This document shows, piece by piece, positions 16,509-25,592 of a DNA stretch of 64,000 nucleotides (its first letter is position 1; each line of letters starts with the position of its first letter). This DNA comes from an uncultured Lachnospiraceae bacterium (GTDB lineage: Bacteria > Bacillota > Clostridia > Lachnospirales > Lachnospiraceae): NCBI GenBank assembly GCA_910585205.1, contig CAJUCC010000047.1, forward strand, positions 1 to 64,000, read 5' to 3'. A model generated the notes under the pieces. The model made no database searches. It worked only from the letters and a program-made list of their open reading frames with translations, and was not told the DNA's origin. The position numbers and the translations under genes are program-made.

Positions 16509-17378
16509 ATGAAAGGCATTATTCTCGCAGGCGGCTCGGGGACCCGGCTGTATCCTTTGACGAAGGCGGTTTCCAAACAGATTCTGCCGGTATACGATAA
16601 GCCGATGATCTATTATCCGCTTTCCACGCTGATGCTGGCGGGCATCCGGGAGATTCTGATTATCTCCACACCGCGGGATATTACCGTATTTGAAGAACTG
16701 TTCGGCAGCGGGGAGCAGCTTGGACTGCGGATTGCCTATGCGGTGCAGGAATATCCGAGAGGACTGGCGGACGCCTTTCTGATCGGGGCGGATTTTATCG
16801 GAACAGACAGTGTGGCGCTCGTGCTGGGCGACAATATTTTCTACGGGCAGAGCTTCTCGCGGGTGCTGAAAGCAGCGGCGGAACGGGAGGAGGGCGCCAC
16901 GATTTTCGGTTATTATGTGCGCGATCCGAGAGAATACGGAGTCGTGGAGTTCGACGAAAACGGCAGAGCGCTGTCGATCGAGGAAAAGCCGGAGAAACCA
17001 AAGAGCAACTATGCGGTGCCGGGTCTGTATTTTTACGACAATAATGTGGTGGAGATTGCCGGAAATGTAAAGCCCTCCGCCCGGGGAGAAATCGAGATCA
17101 CGAGCATCAATAATGAATATCTGCGGCGCGGCACGCTGCATGTGGAAACGCTCGGCCGGGGCTTTGCCTGGCTGGATACGGGCAACCACGATTCGCTGCT
17201 GGATGCGGCGGATTATGTGGCGGCGGTGCAGAAGCGGCAGGGATTGTATGTGTCCTGTATAGAGGAAATTGCCTATAAGCGGAATTTCATTACGCGGGAG
17301 CAGCTTCTGGCGCTGGCAGAGCCGTTGATGAAAACCAATTACGGAAAATATCTGGTAGAGGTTGCCAATGGACTCTAA
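16509..17378 (+). CDS. rfbA: Glucose-1-phosphate thymidylyltransferase
   Basis: The 289-residue nucleotidyltransferase makes dTDP-glucose from dTTP and glucose-1-phosphate. The signature [13 protein letters not shown] is at the N-terminus, with VLGDNIFYG and [13 protein letters not shown] further on; length is normal. AGGAGG precedes the ATG by 8 bases. Its last 11 bases overlap the start of the second GH25 gene, so muramidase and sugar-nucleotide synthesis are translationally coupled. Glucose-1-phosphate could come from the phosphohexomutase at 27656. Confidence 0.96.
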   Translation: MKGIILAGGSGTRLYPLTKAVSKQILPVYDKPMIYYPLSTLMLAGIREILIISTPRDITVFEELFGSGEQLGLRIAYAVQEYPRGLADAFLIGADFIGTDSVALVLGDNIFYGQSFSRVLKAAAEREEGATIFGYYVRDPREYGVVEFDENGRALSIEEKPEKPKSNYAVPGLYFYDNNVVEIAGNVKPSARGEIEITSINNEYLRRGTLHVETLGRGFAWLDTGNHDSLLDAADYVAAVQKRQGLYVSCIEEIAYKRNFITREQLLALAEPLMKTNYGKYLVEVANGL

Positions 17379-18615
17379 GCTGAAACGGATTACGGTTATC
17401 TGTTCGGTACTGATGGTTCTTCTGATCGGCGCAACGGTTGCGGGGATCGGCATTTTGCAAAAGCAGGGCGGCTCCGCAGAGAGTATGGCTGAAAAGAAAA
17501 CGCAGACCGGGACGGCCCCTTCGGAGGAGGGGGATGTGGACTATTCCGCATTTCTCGGTGACGAGACTTTCTTTGACAGAGATAAGTCGGACTATGAGAA
17601 GCTGCTGGAGAGTACCGGCAGAAAGCTCAGTCTGTTTGCCACATCGGTTGAACGGGATCTGCGGGTGCAGGTGCTGAATGAGGTGGGTGAACTGGTGACG
17701 GGCCGGGAACTGTATATCACGCTCAACGGAGAGGAATATAAGGATCTGGACCAGGACGGCGTTATCTATATCGGCGACCTGTCACCGGGCGAATATGAGG
17801 TGGCGCTGAAAGAGCTGGACGATTATAAAGTGCCTTCCAGCCCCGTATCCATCCATGTCAGGGAAAATGTGGAATTTGTGCCGATCGACGATATTTCGCT
17901 GCTGATTAAGACAGAAGATGAGATCGATGCGGAGAAGGAAGACTCGGAAGAGGGCGGAGCGGCAAAGGATGCGGATAAAACGGAGCTGACCGGCATTCAG
18001 CAGAGTGAAGGGAACCGCAGTTTCGGCATTGACGTCTCCAAATGGAACAAAGACATCGACTGGGCGAAGGCGAAGGCTGCCGGTGTGGAATTTGCCATTA
18101 TCCGCTGCGGATACCGGGGGTCCGTGACCGGTGCGCTCGTGGAAGATCCGTACTTTCTGCGCAATATACAGGGGGCAAAGGCCGCCGGTGTAAAAGTGGG
18201 TCTGTATTTCTTTACACAGGCTACGAATGCGGTCGAAGCAGTGGAGGAGGCCAGTATGGTGCTGTGCCTGAACGGCGGGCTGCCGCTGGATTATCCGATC
18301 TTTATCGATACCGAGGGAGCCGGCGGAAACGGCCGTGCGGACGGACTGGACGTGGCGACCCGGACGGAAGTGTGCAGAGCGTTCTGCGAGACAATCGAGA
18401 GCGCGGGGTATCGTGCGGGCATTTACGCTTCCAGAAACTGGTATTATAATAATCTGGATATGACCCGTCTGGATTCCCATGTGATCTGGCTGGCGGAATA
18501 TCGGGAATATCCCAAATACGAAGGAAAATACCAGATGTGGCAGTACACCTCCGGCGGTTCCATCGACGGAATTGAAGGCCGGGTGGATTTTAATATCAGC
18601 TTTTTGGGAGAATAA
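17368..18615 (+). CDS. Membrane-anchored GH25 muramidase, short form
   Basis: The 415-residue protein (from ATG 17368) has a short cytoplasmic start, a transmembrane helix (about 7-30), a Cna-B-like beta domain (about 90-175) and a C-terminal GH25 domain (about 213-415) with GIDVSKWNK and FIDTEGAGG. Its catalytic domain and stalk are close relatives of those in the 1000-residue enzyme at 12253, including the [16 protein letters not shown] loop, but it lacks the BIG2 domains, wall repeat and basic tail. An acidic VFIDVE-type pair is present as FIDTE. It sits inside the rfb genes, overlapping rfbA by 11 bases and preceding rfbC by 18 bases. A TTG at 17362 is an alternative start. Confidence 0.87.
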   Translation: MDSKLKRITVICSVLMVLLIGATVAGIGILQKQGGSAESMAEKKTQTGTAPSEEGDVDYSAFLGDETFFDRDKSDYEKLLESTGRKLSLFATSVERDLRVQVLNEVGELVTGRELYITLNGEEYKDLDQDGVIYIGDLSPGEYEVALKELDDYKVPSSPVSIHVRENVEFVPIDDISLLIKTEDEIDAEKEDSEEGGAAKDADKTELTGIQQSEGNRSFGIDVSKWNKDIDWAKAKAAGVEFAIIRCGYRGSVTGALVEDPYFLRNIQGAKAAGVKVGLYFFTQATNAVEAVEEASMVLCLNGGLPLDYPIFIDTEGAGGNGRADGLDVATRTEVCRAFCETIESAGYRAGIYASRNWYYNNLDMTRLDSHVIWLAEYREYPKYEGKYQMWQYTSGGSIDGIEGRVDFNISFLGE

Positions 18616-18633
18616 TATAAGGAGCGAGGAAAT

Positions 18634-19200
18634 ATGGGAAAGATTACGGTGGAAACGTGCGGAATCGAAGGGCTTAAGATAATAACCCCCGCGGTATACG
18701 GCGATGAGAGAGGCTATTTCATGGAGACCTACAACTATCAGGACTTTCAGGAGGCGGGCATTCCGGAGATTTTTGTACAGGATAACCAGTCCGCTTCGAA
18801 GAAAGGTGTTCTGCGGGGGCTGCATTTTCAGATCAATTATCCGCAGGATAAGCTGGTGCGCGTGGTCAGCGGAGAAGTGTTTGACGTGGCGGTCGACCTG
18901 CGGGAAGGCTCGGAGACATACGGCCGGTGGTTTGGCGTGCGGCTGTCCGCGGAAAACAAAAAACAGTTTTTTATTCCCAAGCATTTTGCACACGGTTTTC
19001 TCGTGCTCTCGGATTACGCGGAATTTGCCTATAAATGTACGGACTTTTATCATCCCAATGATGAGGGAGGCCTTCTGTGGAGCGATCCCGACATCGGTGT
19101 GGAGTGGCCTCTGTGGGATAACGCGGAACTGATTATTTCCGACAAGGATAAAGTATGGCAGGGAATCCGGTCATATACTGAGGGGAAACGGAACGGATAA
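18634..19200 (+). CDS. rfbC: dTDP-4-dehydrorhamnose 3,5-epimerase
   Basis: The 188-residue cupin-type enzyme epimerises dTDP-4-keto-6-deoxyglucose at C3 and C5. Visible landmarks are FVQDNQSASKKGVLRGLHFQ with the catalytic His, the PKHFAHGFLVLSDYAEFAYKC core and WSDPDIGVEWP near the end. AAGGAGCGAGG precedes the ATG. The next step would need rfbD (dTDP-4-dehydrorhamnose reductase), which is not in the window, so it is either elsewhere or the end sugar is not rhamnose. Confidence 0.95.
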   Translation: MGKITVETCGIEGLKIITPAVYGDERGYFMETYNYQDFQEAGIPEIFVQDNQSASKKGVLRGLHFQINYPQDKLVRVVSGEVFDVAVDLREGSETYGRWFGVRLSAENKKQFFIPKHFAHGFLVLSDYAEFAYKCTDFYHPNDEGGLLWSDPDIGVEWPLWDNAELIISDKDKVWQGIRSYTEGKRNG

Positions 19201-19224
19201 CAGACGCTGTTCCGGGAGGAAGAC

Positions 19225-20220
19225 ATGAAAAAACGGAAGCTGACAAAAAAAGGAAATATCACCATTGTTTCCGTGATTGCGATGCTGTTTCTGGCCGTGA
19301 TTGTACTGCATGAGAACCAGTTTGCCGATCCGCATCAGGAACTGATTAAAAAATGTATCGCCGTGGCGATTATTCTTGTCAGTCTGCTCCTGTATGCCCT
19401 TTTGTATGATAAGATCGTTGTACTGCCTGCGGAGCTGTACCAGAACAGACGGCTGATCTGGAAGCTGGCAAAAAATGATTTCAAAACACGGTTTGCGGGT
19501 TCCTATCTGGGGATCGTCTGGGCGTTTGTACAGCCGGTCGTTACGATTCTTGTATACTGGATTGTCTTTGAAAAAGGACTGAACGCCAAGGCTGAAATGC
19601 TGGCCGACGGCACGGAGGCGCCGTATGTGCTCTGGCTGACGGCAGGCATTGTCCCGTGGTTTTATTTTTCGGAAGCGCTCAGCAACGGGACGACCGCTCT
19701 GCTGGAATATAATTATCTGGTCAAAAAGGTGGTATTTAAGATCAGCATTCTGCCGATTATCAAAATTATTGCCGCTACGTTTATTCATGGCTTTTTTGTG
19801 CTGTTTATGCTGCTGCTCTACATGGCGCACGGATACTTTCCCGACGCCTATACACTACAGCTTTTTTATTTCAGCTTCTGCCTGTTCATTTTTGTACTCG
19901 GCATTTCCTATACGACCTGTGCGATCGTCATTTTTTTCCGTGATCTGACACAGATTATCGCTATCGTACTACAGGTGGGGATGTGGGCCACGCCGATACT
20001 CTGGCAGCTCAGCCGCGTGCCGGAAAAATACCAGATATTGTTTAAACTCAATCCCATGTTCTACATTGTAAACGGCTACCGCAGCGCGATGCTGGAGAAG
20101 AAATGGTTTTGGGAAGACTTTTATTCCACAATGTTTTTCTGGATAATCACAGCCGTTATTTTTGGAATCGGCACACTGATCTTCAAAAGATTGAAAGTTC
20201 ACTTCGCCGATGTACTTTGA
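19225..20220 (+). CDS. Polysaccharide ABC exporter permease (Wzm-like)
   Basis: The 331-residue ABC-2-type permease moves lipid-linked polysaccharide across the membrane. The core (about residues 85-331) has six helices and the family segment RRLIWKLAKNDFKTRFAGSY followed by LGIVWAFVQPV. Ahead of it are two additional hydrophobic segments (about 9-28 and 43-62) not usual for Wzm/TagG, giving an eight-helix protein. Its ATPase partner follows 26 bases downstream. The pairing matches teichoic-acid or O-antigen exporters; because the next genes are methyltransferase-kinase and GT2 proteins, a rhamnose-type wall polysaccharide is more likely than teichoic acid. Confidence 0.9.
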   Translation: MKKRKLTKKGNITIVSVIAMLFLAVIVLHENQFADPHQELIKKCIAVAIILVSLLLYALLYDKIVVLPAELYQNRRLIWKLAKNDFKTRFAGSYLGIVWAFVQPVVTILVYWIVFEKGLNAKAEMLADGTEAPYVLWLTAGIVPWFYFSEALSNGTTALLEYNYLVKKVVFKISILPIIKIIAATFIHGFFVLFMLLLYMAHGYFPDAYTLQLFYFSFCLFIFVLGISYTTCAIVIFFRDLTQIIAIVLQVGMWATPILWQLSRVPEKYQILFKLNPMFYIVNGYRSAMLEKKWFWEDFYSTMFFWIITAVIFGIGTLIFKRLKVHFADVL

Positions 20221-20246
20221 GTGAAGCGGAACACACAGGGGAACAC

Positions 20247-21611
20247 ATGAACGAAAACGCAGCCATTCAGGTCAGGGATCTGAATAAGATTTATAAATTA
20301 TATGACAAACCGATGGACAGACTGAAGGAAGCGCTCGGGCTCTCGCGCAGGAAGCGGTATAAGGAGCATTATGCCCTGCGGGGCGTCAGCATGGATGTCC
20401 GCCAGGGAGAGACAGTGGGGATTATCGGAACGAACGGTTCCGGGAAATCGACGATTCTGAAGATTATCACCGGTGTGTTGAACCCGACGTCGGGCAGCGT
20501 CACGGTAAACGGAAGGATTTCCGCTCTGCTGGAACTGGGCGCAGGATTTAATATGGAATATAACGGTATCGAAAACATTTATCTGAATGGTACGATGACC
20601 GGTTTTTCCAGAGAAGAAATCAGCGCCAAACTGGACGATATACTGGAGTTTGCGGACATTGGGGACTATGTATATCAACCGGTAAAGACATATTCGAGCG
20701 GTATGTTCGTGCGTCTGGCTTTTGCGCTGGCGATTAATATCGACCCCGAAATTCTGATTGTGGACGAAGCGCTTTCGGTGGGGGATGTGTTCTTTCAGGC
20801 GAAATGTTATCATAAATTTGAAGAATTCAAAAAGATGGGAAAGACGATTCTCTTTGTCAGCCACGACCTGAGCAGTGTCAGCAAATACTGTGACCGGGTT
20901 GTGCTTCTGAACCGGGGCGAACGGATGGCGGAAGGATCACCCAAGGAGATGATCGACCTCTATAAGCAGGTGCTCGTGGGACAGTATGCCGTGCATGACG
21001 AGCCGGAGAGCGGTTCCAATCTGCTGGACGACGAACAGCTCAACAGCGCGGCGCGGCGCGCCGGCGGTTCCCGTGTGGGGAACGGGGAGGCTGCGCCGGC
21101 GGACAACGGTGCAGCGGAGGGAGAAGGTGCGCCGCAGGAGGAAGGCGGCGACGGAAACCACGCCGAAACACTGGAATACGGGACGAAACAGGCATTGATT
21201 ACGGAGCATTATATTACGGATGATACGGGGATGCGTACCAATGCGGTGCTGAAAGGGAGTACCTTTTCCGTGCATATGAAGGTGGCGTTTTATGCGGATC
21301 TGCCTGCGCCGATTTTTGCCTGCTCGATTAAAAACGCGCTTGGCGTCGAGATCACAGGCACCAATTCGATGGTGGAGAAGACATTTCTCGAGCCGGTCAG
21401 CGCCGGCATGGTAAAGGAAGCGGTGTTTACACAAAAGATGAGTTTACAGGGGGGAGAGTATCTGATCTCGCTGGGACTGACCGGATTTGAGGGAGATACG
21501 TTTGTCGTATATCACAGGTTGTATGATGTGATGGAAATTACGGTCATTTCGGATAAAAATACGGTGGGGTATTATGATATGGGCTCGAATGTAAGGGTAA
21601 AGGACGTGTGA
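20247..21611 (+). CDS. Polysaccharide ABC exporter ATPase with C-terminal cargo domain (Wzt-like)
   Basis: The 454-residue ATPase has a nucleotide-binding domain (about 1-245) with Walker A GTNGSGKST, signature YSSGMFVRLAFA, Walker B ILIVDEALSVGD and a SHD switch. After a linker rich in Gly, Glu and Ala (about 255-315) comes a beta-rich C-terminal domain (about 315-450, from TEHYITDDTGMRTNAVLKG). In Wzt proteins of E. coli O8/O9a such a domain binds the capped end of the finished chain. ATG 20247 is chosen over an upstream frame extending into the permease gene because it starts with MNENAAIQVRDLNKIYKLY. The next gene encodes a candidate capping enzyme. Confidence 0.9.
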   Translation: MNENAAIQVRDLNKIYKLYDKPMDRLKEALGLSRRKRYKEHYALRGVSMDVRQGETVGIIGTNGSGKSTILKIITGVLNPTSGSVTVNGRISALLELGAGFNMEYNGIENIYLNGTMTGFSREEISAKLDDILEFADIGDYVYQPVKTYSSGMFVRLAFALAINIDPEILIVDEALSVGDVFFQAKCYHKFEEFKKMGKTILFVSHDLSSVSKYCDRVVLLNRGERMAEGSPKEMIDLYKQVLVGQYAVHDEPESGSNLLDDEQLNSAARRAGGSRVGNGEAAPADNGAAEGEGAPQEEGGDGNHAETLEYGTKQALITEHYITDDTGMRTNAVLKGSTFSVHMKVAFYADLPAPIFACSIKNALGVEITGTNSMVEKTFLEPVSAGMVKEAVFTQKMSLQGGEYLISLGLTGFEGDTFVVYHRLYDVMEITVISDKNTVGYYDMGSNVRVKDV

Positions 21612-21615
21612 TTGA

Positions 21616-23679
21616 ATGGAAAAGATTGGAAAGATCGTAATTGACGATACGAAGTACCCGGGACGGGATATGTACTGCGACGGTGCGGTGGAGGATGAGA
21701 TATTGGAGATCGTCAAAACACTGGAACCCTGCGATTATGGCATGATGATTGAAAAGGAGAAAAGCTGGCCGCTTTTGTACCATCTTTCGGCTCTTCGCGA
21801 AAATATAATAAACTGGATTCCGCTCAAAAAGACGGACCGGGTGCTGGAAGTGGGTTCCGGCTGCGGTGCGATTACGGGCGCGCTTGCCGCAAAGGCGGGC
21901 AGTGTTACCTGTGTCGAACTTTCCAGAAAACGGAGTCAGATCAATGCATATCGTCATGCGGAATGTGATAATGTAACCATAAAATTGGGCAATTTTCAGG
22001 ACATTGAACCGCTGCTTGCCTGTGATTATGATTACATTTTTTTGATTGGCGTATTTGAATATGCGCAGAGCTATATCGGCGGAGACGATCCCTTTGCCAC
22101 GTTTATGGGTATTATGCAAAAGCATCTCTCCCCGAACGGCCGCCTGGTCATTGCCATTGAGAATCGTCTGGGACTGAAATATTGGGCGGGCTGCCGGGAA
22201 GATCATCTGGGCACCTATTTTGACGGAATCGAGGGTTATCCCAACGGCGGGGGCGTGCGTACGTTTACGAGGGCGGCGCTCGAAAAGATCTGCCGGAAAA
22301 ACGGAATAACGGAATATTCTTTTTATTATCCGTATCCGGATTATAAATTTATGACTTGCCTGTACTCGGATGCACGCCTGCCCAAAGTAGGAGAGCTGTC
22401 CGATAATATGCGCAATTTTGACGGAGACCGGCTGCGGCTGTTTGACGAAAAGCATGTGTTTGACGGCCTGATCCGGGAAGGGCTGTTTCCGTGGTTCTCC
22501 AATTCCTATCTTTTGATGACAGGGAAGGAACTGCCGGTTATCTACAGCCGCTTTTCCAATGACAGAGCGCCCGAATATGCCATTCGGACGGAGATCCGCC
22601 GTGATACAGAGGCGGAGGGGGAAGCCCTTACCGTGCGCAAGATTCCCGCGACACAGGCGGCTGTGCCGCATGTCAGACAGCTTTTGGAAAAGGGACGAAA
22701 ACTGGAAGAAGCCTATGGCGGCAGCGGTCTTATGATTAACCGGTGTGCGCTGGAGGGAGACGAGGCAGTCTTTGAGTATTTGTCGGGCAGGACATTGGAA
22801 GAACTGCTGGATGAATGTCTGGAACGCGGCGATGCGGCGGGATTTGAAAAGCTTTTTACCGCTTACTGTGATATGGTACAATATCCGGAAAAAGCAGCGA
22901 TCTATAACTATGATCTGATCTTTTCCAATATTATTATAACGGAGGCCGGCTGGAATCTGATCGATTATGAGTGGGTATTTGACGGCAGCATTCCCCCGGA
23001 ATATATGATAACACGTGCGCTGCAGTGTTACAGCTTCGGCTCAGAGAAAAGAAAGCAGATCTGCCGGCAGCTCCTGCAGAAAAAATTCGGATACGGAGAC
23101 TGGGAAATCGGCGAGATTGCCTGGAAAGAAAAGGAGTTCCAGAAGTATTCCACCGGAAAGCGGATGTCGATGGCGGAGATACGGGATGCGATCGACTGGC
23201 CGATCGTGCCGGTGCTGACACTGAATCACAGGTATCTGGATGAACGCAGCCGGAACTGTATTCAGATCTACGAAGATCATGGGGCAGGTTTTATGGAGTC
23301 GCAGTCGTATATCCTGCATGCGGGTTATCAGGAGCGGGAACTGCTGACGGTGGAGATCGAGGGAAAACCGGGCGTGCACGCCGTTCGTCTGGACCCAGCC
23401 CGGGATTTTTGCATTGTGCGCGTTCCGGTGTTCCGGGCGGGCATGCAGACCGTTTCCCTGCGGGATAAAGGAATTACGGTCAACGGGACGTTTCTGGCCG
23501 ATGATATGATCCTGTTCGCAACGGACGATCCCGGCATTACGATTCTGCATCCGGGCAGAAATCTGCATATTGAGCTGGAGGTGAGCCGGATTTCGAGGCA
23601 GGTGGCGGAATGTATGGAATATGACCTGGCAGAGAAAGACCGGACGTGGTTTAAGGGTTTGAAATGGTTTTCAAAATAA
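21616..23679 (+). CDS. Methyltransferase-kinase-like fusion, candidate glycan-capping enzyme
   Basis: The 687-residue cytoplasmic protein has three parts. Residues about 45-300 form a class I SAM methyltransferase with motif I RVLEVGSGCGAITG (about 75-88) and the post-I acidic residue in VTCVELS. Residues about 310-520 look like an aminoglycoside-phosphotransferase or WaaP-type kinase: NYDLIFSNIII (near 431) resembles the catalytic-loop Asp/Asn, and NLIDYEW (near 447) resembles the metal-binding Asp segment. The C-terminal 130 residues are beta-rich. WbdD, which methylates and phosphorylates the O9a chain end to stop growth, has the same methyltransferase-then-kinase order and also lies next to wzm/wzt. 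The gene starts 4 bases after the ATPase gene. The kinase assignment is less certain than the methyltransferase. Confidence 0.75.
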   Translation: MEKIGKIVIDDTKYPGRDMYCDGAVEDEILEIVKTLEPCDYGMMIEKEKSWPLLYHLSALRENIINWIPLKKTDRVLEVGSGCGAITGALAAKAGSVTCVELSRKRSQINAYRHAECDNVTIKLGNFQDIEPLLACDYDYIFLIGVFEYAQSYIGGDDPFATFMGIMQKHLSPNGRLVIAIENRLGLKYWAGCREDHLGTYFDGIEGYPNGGGVRTFTRAALEKICRKNGITEYSFYYPYPDYKFMTCLYSDARLPKVGELSDNMRNFDGDRLRLFDEKHVFDGLIREGLFPWFSNSYLLMTGKELPVIYSRFSNDRAPEYAIRTEIRRDTEAEGEALTVRKIPATQAAVPHVRQLLEKGRKLEEAYGGSGLMINRCALEGDEAVFEYLSGRTLEELLDECLERGDAAGFEKLFTAYCDMVQYPEKAAIYNYDLIFSNIIITEAGWNLIDYEWVFDGSIPPEYMITRALQCYSFGSEKRKQICRQLLQKKFGYGDWEIGEIAWKEKEFQKYSTGKRMSMAEIRDAIDWPIVPVLTLNHRYLDERSRNCIQIYEDHGAGFMESQSYILHAGYQERELLTVEIEGKPGVHAVRLDPARDFCIVRVPVFRAGMQTVSLRDKGITVNGTFLADDMILFATDDPGITILHPGRNLHIELEVSRISRQVAECMEYDLAEKDRTWFKGLKWFSK

Positions 23680-25592
23680 AAGAACGGATACAAAGCAAAT
23701 TAAACGGCATATGTTATCAGAACTATGTGCGGGAAACGGAACGGCAGAGCGACGCCTATCGGCAGTGGTATTTGCTGCATGAGGACTGGCGGGAGAAAAA
23801 GCTACCGAAGCCGGATGCGGAGATTGTAATCTTTGCAGACCGGGACGGCGTGGTGGAGAAGCAGGCACAGGCGCTTACGACGGCTTTTTTTCAGGCGCAT
23901 CCGTGGGTGATGATCGCCTATGGGGACGAGGATTGTCTGGATGCAAACGGGCGGCGCTGCGATCCGTGGTTTAAGCCGGACTGGTCGCCGGATACACTGG
24001 ATTCCTTTCAGTATTTCGGGCATTTTTTTGCAGTGCGCAAGAGCCTGCTGGCCGATGTGCCGCGGGAGGAATGGGAATCGTGCCTGACGGACTGCAGCAG
24101 TCCGGCCTGTCACAAACTGCTTCTGAAACTGACCCGCAAGGTGACGGATGCGCGTTGGATTGGCGCTGCCGATGACCGGAAAGCCATTGCGCCTATGGGG
24201 ATGGTTCTGATTCATATGAAAGAACAGAAAGAAGACGTCAGCGCACAGATGTGGCGCGTTCCCGATACGGAAGCAGCGGGGACGGTGCGGACGGATACCG
24301 TTTCGGCGGTGATTCCCTCAAAGGATAATCCGGACGTGCTGGAAGTCTGTCTGAAAAGCATGTGCGGGAAGACGGTGCGGAAGGCGGACGGTGCGGCGGT
24401 CGAACTGGAAATTCTTGTCGTGGACAATGGCAGCAGCCCGGAGAATCGCAGGCGGCTGGAAAACATGGCGCGGCAGTATGGCTTTTGCTATCTGTATGAA
24501 CCGATGCCGTTTAACTTTTCCCGCATGTGCAATCTGGGCGCGGCCCGGGCATCGGGGCGTTTTTTGCTTTTTTTAAACGATGATATGGAGATTATCGACG
24601 GGATGTGGCTGCTGCGTCTTCTGGAAAAGGCGCGCCTGCCGCATGTGGGAGCGGTGGGGGCGAAGCTTCTCTATCCGCACAGCGATCTGATCCAGCATGC
24701 GGGAATTACCAATATCCAGGCGGGGCCGGCGCATAAATTGTTAAAGCTTTCCGACGAAAATTCTTATTATCATGGTCAGAACCGCCATATATATGATATG
24801 ATAGGAGTAACGGCGGCCTGCCTGATTCTGGAAATGCGGAAATTTGAGGAAGCAGGGCGGCTGTATGAGGAAATGGCCGTTGCCTATAATGACGTGGATC
24901 TGTGTTTTTCCCTGCATGAACGGGGATACTATAATGTTCTGCGCAATGACGTGACACTGTATCACCACGAATCGCTGAGCCGGGGCGACGATAACCGTTC
25001 CGACGAAAAATGGATACGGCTGCTGCAGGAAAAGGACACGCTGTATCGGCGGCATCCCGGCCTGAAAAGTTATGATCCCTTCTACAGCCGGAATCTGGCC
25101 GGACATGCCAATGACTACCATGCCAACTTTATGTATGAATTCGAACGACATGACCATTATACAAAGGTAAGACGATGGAAGGGACAGGAACCCGTAAAAT
25201 GGGAAAACGGCTGTCTGACGGTCAATGTGGAGCATGGCCGTCTGGAGAAGAAGCTGGAGCTGTCGTACCGGGACGATGTATACTGGATCGAAGGGTGGTC
25301 GTATGTGCTGGGCATGGACAACTGTCGTTATCGGCGCACGCTCCTGCTGCACGGGAGCCGCGGCGCAATCTATGAGGTACAGGTATTGACACGTTACCGG
25401 GAGGATGTGGCGGCGGTGCTGCCGGGAGAGCGTAATGTGGAGCTGGCCGGCTTTGTATGCCGGATCCCTTCCTGGGCGCTGCCGGAAGATACGTACACCA
25501 TATCGATGCTGGCGCGGGACATGTGTTCCTGCCAGAAATTGTACCGGAAAACGGAAAAGAGTTTTACAATCGGGAGAAGCCATGAGCAGTGA
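23664..25592 (+). CDS. GT2 glycosyltransferase with an eroded first domain and C-terminal beta domain
   Basis: The 642-residue protein carries one complete GT-A domain (about 211-470: TVSAVIPSKDNP, EILVVDNGSS, FLLFLNDDMEI with its DD metal site, ITNIQAG, and the acceptor-side NDVDLCFSLHERGY). Ahead of it, residues about 53-190 (IVIFADRDG, YGDEDCLDANG, WFKPDWSPDTL, FFAVRKSLL) match the second half of a further GT-A domain but lack the nucleotide-binding first half. The C-terminal 130 residues are a beta-rich module. It overlaps the methyltransferase-kinase gene by 16 bases, with AAGGG upstream. The likely role is transfer of a sugar onto the lipid-linked wall polysaccharide in the cytoplasm; donor and acceptor cannot be read from sequence. 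Confidence 0.83.
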   Translation: MVFKIKERIQSKLNGICYQNYVRETERQSDAYRQWYLLHEDWREKKLPKPDAEIVIFADRDGVVEKQAQALTTAFFQAHPWVMIAYGDEDCLDANGRRCDPWFKPDWSPDTLDSFQYFGHFFAVRKSLLADVPREEWESCLTDCSSPACHKLLLKLTRKVTDARWIGAADDRKAIAPMGMVLIHMKEQKEDVSAQMWRVPDTEAAGTVRTDTVSAVIPSKDNPDVLEVCLKSMCGKTVRKADGAAVELEILVVDNGSSPENRRRLENMARQYGFCYLYEPMPFNFSRMCNLGAARASGRFLLFLNDDMEIIDGMWLLRLLEKARLPHVGAVGAKLLYPHSDLIQHAGITNIQAGPAHKLLKLSDENSYYHGQNRHIYDMIGVTAACLILEMRKFEEAGRLYEEMAVAYNDVDLCFSLHERGYYNVLRNDVTLYHHESLSRGDDNRSDEKWIRLLQEKDTLYRRHPGLKSYDPFYSRNLAGHANDYHANFMYEFERHDHYTKVRRWKGQEPVKWENGCLTVNVEHGRLEKKLELSYRDDVYWIEGWSYVLGMDNCRYRRTLLLHGSRGAIYEVQVLTRYREDVAAVLPGERNVELAGFVCRIPSWALPEDTYTISMLARDMCSCQKLYRKTEKSFTIGRSHEQ

